The notes under the pieces were generated by a model that saw nothing but the letters and a program-made list of their open reading frames with translations, was not told the origin of the DNA and searched no databases. This document shows positions 61,366 through 64,000 of a DNA stretch of 64,000 bases, one piece after another. The DNA is from Delphinapterus leucas (lineage: Eukaryota > Chordata > Mammalia > Artiodactyla > Monodontidae): assembly GCF_002288925.2 (NCBI RefSeq), contig NW_022098001.1, positions 4,674,163 to 4,738,162 on the forward strand, in the 5' to 3' direction. Each line of letters starts with the position of its first letter. The stretch's first letter is position 1. The position numbers and the translations under genes were made by a program.

Positions 61366-62305
61366 ATTCCTCTGTAAGTAAGGAAGCCATGTTGCTTCCA
61401 CAACTTTCCAAAATCATGAGCTACTCCTCTGAAAGCATATCTACTATCAGTATAAATACTGGATGTTTTGTCCTTGGCTAAAGTACAAATCAGTGGAAGA
61501 GAACATAATTCTTCCTGTTGAGCTGAAGTAACCATAGGTAAAGATGATGCTCCACCAAAATCTAAAGGAGTTGCAATAGCATACCCAGCAAAACATTTGC
61601 CATTGCCACCATTTAAATAAGAACGACTAGTGAACCATGAGAAGTCAACGTTACCTAGAGGATCTTCCTGTAGATCATCACAAGGAGTGAAGAGGTGATC
61701 CATCAGCATAAGCCATCCTGAAGGACTTCATTGCTGATGGAAGGGAAAAGAGTATCTGGGTTAATATAATTATAACATAAAAGAGTTATGTGAGAAGCAT
61801 TTAACAAAAGGACTTCATAGGAAGTGAGGCAGCTGGCTGAGGAATGGTGCGTGTGATGAGAATTCAAGAAAGTTTCTACTGCATGAGGTACAAAAATAGC
61901 TAAAGGGGATTCCCACAATGATTTTCTTGGTGGTCTTAACCAAAGGACAGTGGACACAATGGCTCTAAGACAAGAGGTATCCCTGAGCCACAGGGTCCAG
62001 TTGCTGGCTCTAATACCTTATGGGCTGTTGTTGGTCCCTGTGTTTTGGGGTGTGTACCCCAAGGGCATTCTCTTCCTTTTCATATACAAAAAGGAAAACG
62101 GGAATTTGATAATTGGGATGCCCAAGGGAAGCAGGGGTCATCAAACTCTCCTTTAAGACTTTGAAAGCTACGTTGTCCAGTTCTTCCCATAAAATTGGGT
62201 CACGTTTGTTATTGTTTAGTAAAACATACAGAGGTTTGGCCATGAGAGAGAAATTTGGATCCAATTCTGGCAATAACCAACTTGTCCGAGAAAACCTCAC
62301 AATTG
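61366..62305 (-). pseudogene. ERV RT connection and RNase H remnant (N-terminal part)
   Basis: The frame at 62300-62010 holds the RT connection region (AKPLYVLLNNN, DPILWEELDNVAFKVLKE). The frame at 61709 downward holds RNase H, with SAQQEELCSLP and YTDSRYAF motifs carrying metal-binding residues. The retroviral part ends at the SINE; the rest of that open frame, from 61350 down, is SINE sequence read antisense. Confidence 0.85.
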
Positions 62306-62309
62306 GTGC

Positions 62310-63121
62310 TTAGTTTTGGATTTCGGGAAACTTAGGACACCATGAAGTCTATCTGATCTAGGTGTAGTCCTTATTCTCATGTCAGATGCCATAAATATCA
62401 CACCTGGGTCTGGGCAAAGTGCAATTTTTCTTTGGTGACCTTATATTCCCTTAAGGCTAAAAACTTTAGTAGGGAGGCTTGAGAAGGAGAACAAAGAAGC
62501 AAATCATCCACATATTACAACAAAGTAGAACCCCTAGGGAAATGTATACCATTCAAATCAACCTCCAGGATTTGTGAGAAATAAGAAGGATTCTCTGAGG
62601 CATTACTGTCCAGGTGAATTGTTTTTCTTCCCAAGTGAAGGCAAAAATGTATTGGCTACCTTCATCAACTGGAATACTAAAGAATGCACTGCATAAATCA
62701 ATATACAGTAAAGAATTTCCTTTCAGTGGGAATGGATATTAGTGCCACATGAGGGTTAAGAACAACAGAGTGTCGAGGGATAACAATGTTGTTTATTGCT
62801 TGGAGGTCCTGGACAAACCTCCCCACTGAGCCCTTAGGTTTTCTTACTGATAAACAGGAACGCTACAGGGTCTGGTACAAAAGATAATGAAACCTGAGCC
62901 TTGTAATCTTCTCCTATGGGCTTTATGCCTTGAAGGGCTGCTTTACCTCCAGGGTATTGATTCATCCTGGGAAGAGATTTTGAGGAAATTATGTGGATCT
63001 TGATGGGTGGTCCACCGTGAATTTTGCTGATACCAGTTGAAGATTTTGCCCATAAGGAAGGTGGTAGCTGATTCAAATTGGGCCAAATGATTGGTGTTTC
63101 CAGAATTTTCTCTAGTACCAT
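62310..63121 (-). pseudogene. ERV reverse transcriptase remnant
   Basis: The frame at 63121-62834 contains LPPSLWAKSSTGISKIHGG and an INQYP-like block (MNQYPGGKAALQGIKP), the usual start of a gammaretroviral RT. The catalytic YVDD is encoded at 62514-62503 and followed by LLLCSPSQ. The codon directly before it is a stop, and frame changes occur between the blocks. It is not functional. Confidence 0.85.
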
Positions 63122-63600
63122 CAGAGGTGGGACAAATAAAAGGTGTTAAAGATATTATTTAATTCACCTGGTTGGTTACTTTGACAACTACTGCCAAATA
63201 CTAGAATTATTAACCCCTTTCGGGAGAAAGAAATTCTAACATTATACTTCTCTAAGAAGTCTTCATCTATAAATAGGTAGAGGTGGAGGAACTAAGTAGA
63301 AAAGAGTGTGTATCTCTCAAAGGGCTTGAACAAAAGGGAATATGTTCAGAGACAGGAACCTCTTGAGGTTCACTAAGAACTCCACTATTTGAACTGGTTT
63401 ACTACTCTGACACAGGCGCTGCTCGATAGAGTGGGGTTGAGCACTGAAAGTATGTCTCCATTGTCAGTCTGGACTGGAAGAGATTCATCCTCATCTGGAG
63501 AAATGTTTCTCCAAGCTGAGTCAGACACAGGGTTGGGAAGAGCACCTGTAGTTCCCTGGAGTCCCATCGTGAAGAATTGGGAGGATGCTGGAAAGGCTGG

Positions 63601-64000
63601 TTAGAGGGTTCATGGTGTTTTAAGTTAATTTTAAGATTAACTTAAAATCAAGTAATCAAGAAATAGTCAACAAAAATTTCTTATGCTTGCAAAGTTCTCA
63701 GTAGAATGCTATTTAGCTTTTGCGTATTATTGCCAAGAGAATGAGAATTCCATAACGATTATTTTTTGCAGTAGTTTTTACTGCATCCTAACCTTAGCTT
63801 ATCACATAAAGGTAATTATTGTCTGCTGAGCATTTAGACAAAGAAGTAAAAGCCTTTTTAAAATTGTCTGTAGTGGGTGTCAATATTTTTCTTTTAAGTG
63901 ATAAGCCTACTATTACAGTATTTCATTTAAAAGTACAGTTTTTCCTGTACCAAGGTTATTTATTGGAATTGACTATTTCTATATAATCTGTTTATAATTT
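63601..64000. other. Sequence beyond recognisable ERV pol
   Basis: AT-rich, with no recognised retroviral gene or LTR. It could be degraded gag or flanking DNA. Confidence 0.3.

Larger units (their letters stand above)
58334..63600 (-). mobile_element. Class I (gammaretrovirus-like) endogenous retrovirus, degraded
   Basis: On the minus strand the order is: reverse transcriptase (63121 to about 62310), RNase H (about 62300 to 60770), integrase (60560 to about 59040), polypurine tract, 3' LTR. A YVDD reverse-transcriptase motif and the integrase type point to class I. Every domain carries stops or frameshifts. No env is visible in the about 360 bases between integrase and the polypurine tract. 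An L1 and a SINE are inserted in it. The 5' LTR and most of gag, if present, lie above 63600 or beyond the window. The start at 63600 is a lower limit. Confidence 0.85.

Noticed and set aside
1..64000. CRISPR arrays, bacterial operons, tRNA or rRNA genes
   Set aside because: No regularly spaced direct repeats with unique spacers, no operon-like gene packing and no tRNA cloverleaf outside the tRNA-derived SINEs. The DNA is mammalian.

Overview
This is nuclear DNA from a mammal, almost certainly a cetacean or a close relative such as hippopotamus. The youngest repeats are tRNA-derived SINEs of the CHR type, present in at least seven copies, and an L1 3' end of the kind I know from whales and dolphins. 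I saw no ruminant BovB/Bov-A, pig PRE-1 or primate Alu elements. There are no bacterial-style genes or operons, and almost every long open frame in the window lies inside a repeat or the CpG island.

The single host gene I can name is ZFPM2 (FOG2), a GATA-factor cofactor, on the minus strand. Its first coding exon (23450 to 23411) encodes MSRRKQSKPRQIK plus one base of the next codon and runs into a GTAAGT splice donor. It sits in a CpG island (about 22490-24260) that holds two (GCC)11 arrays and a long AUG-free leader. Positions 1-23410 are therefore the start of a large intron 1. Positions from about 24300 to 64000 are the 5' flank of the gene.

The intron side splits in two. Positions 1-11.7 kb carry old and young repeats: a MIR split by a 78-bp mariner MITE, an inverted pair of L2 fragments, a 5'-truncated L1 and a CHR SINE. 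Positions 11.7-22.5 kb are AT-rich and show no interspersed repeat I could recognise. This block contains nine WGATAR motifs in 434 bp (20308-20741), an attractive candidate GATA-responsive enhancer in the gene of a GATA cofactor.

The flank side is a repeat graveyard with readable layers. It holds a palindromic MER53-like element, an internally deleted Tigger, and an old HAL1-like element split by a nearly full-length L1 that was itself hit twice by SINEs. It also holds a MaLR LTR and further SINEs and old L1 fragments. At 58.3-63.6 kb lies a minus-strand class I endogenous retrovirus with degraded pol, no visible env and a 3' LTR. This retrovirus was later hit by a young L1 (perfect 16-bp target duplication) and by a CHR SINE that seems to have carried a piece of 3' flanking DNA with it.

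I found no CRISPR array, tRNA, rRNA or undescribed multi-gene system. The most useful leads are the ZFPM2 first exon and leader, the GATA and AACCACA motif clusters, two recent tandem duplications, and the nested insertions that give a relative chronology. All family names come from recognition of remembered consensus features, not from a database search.
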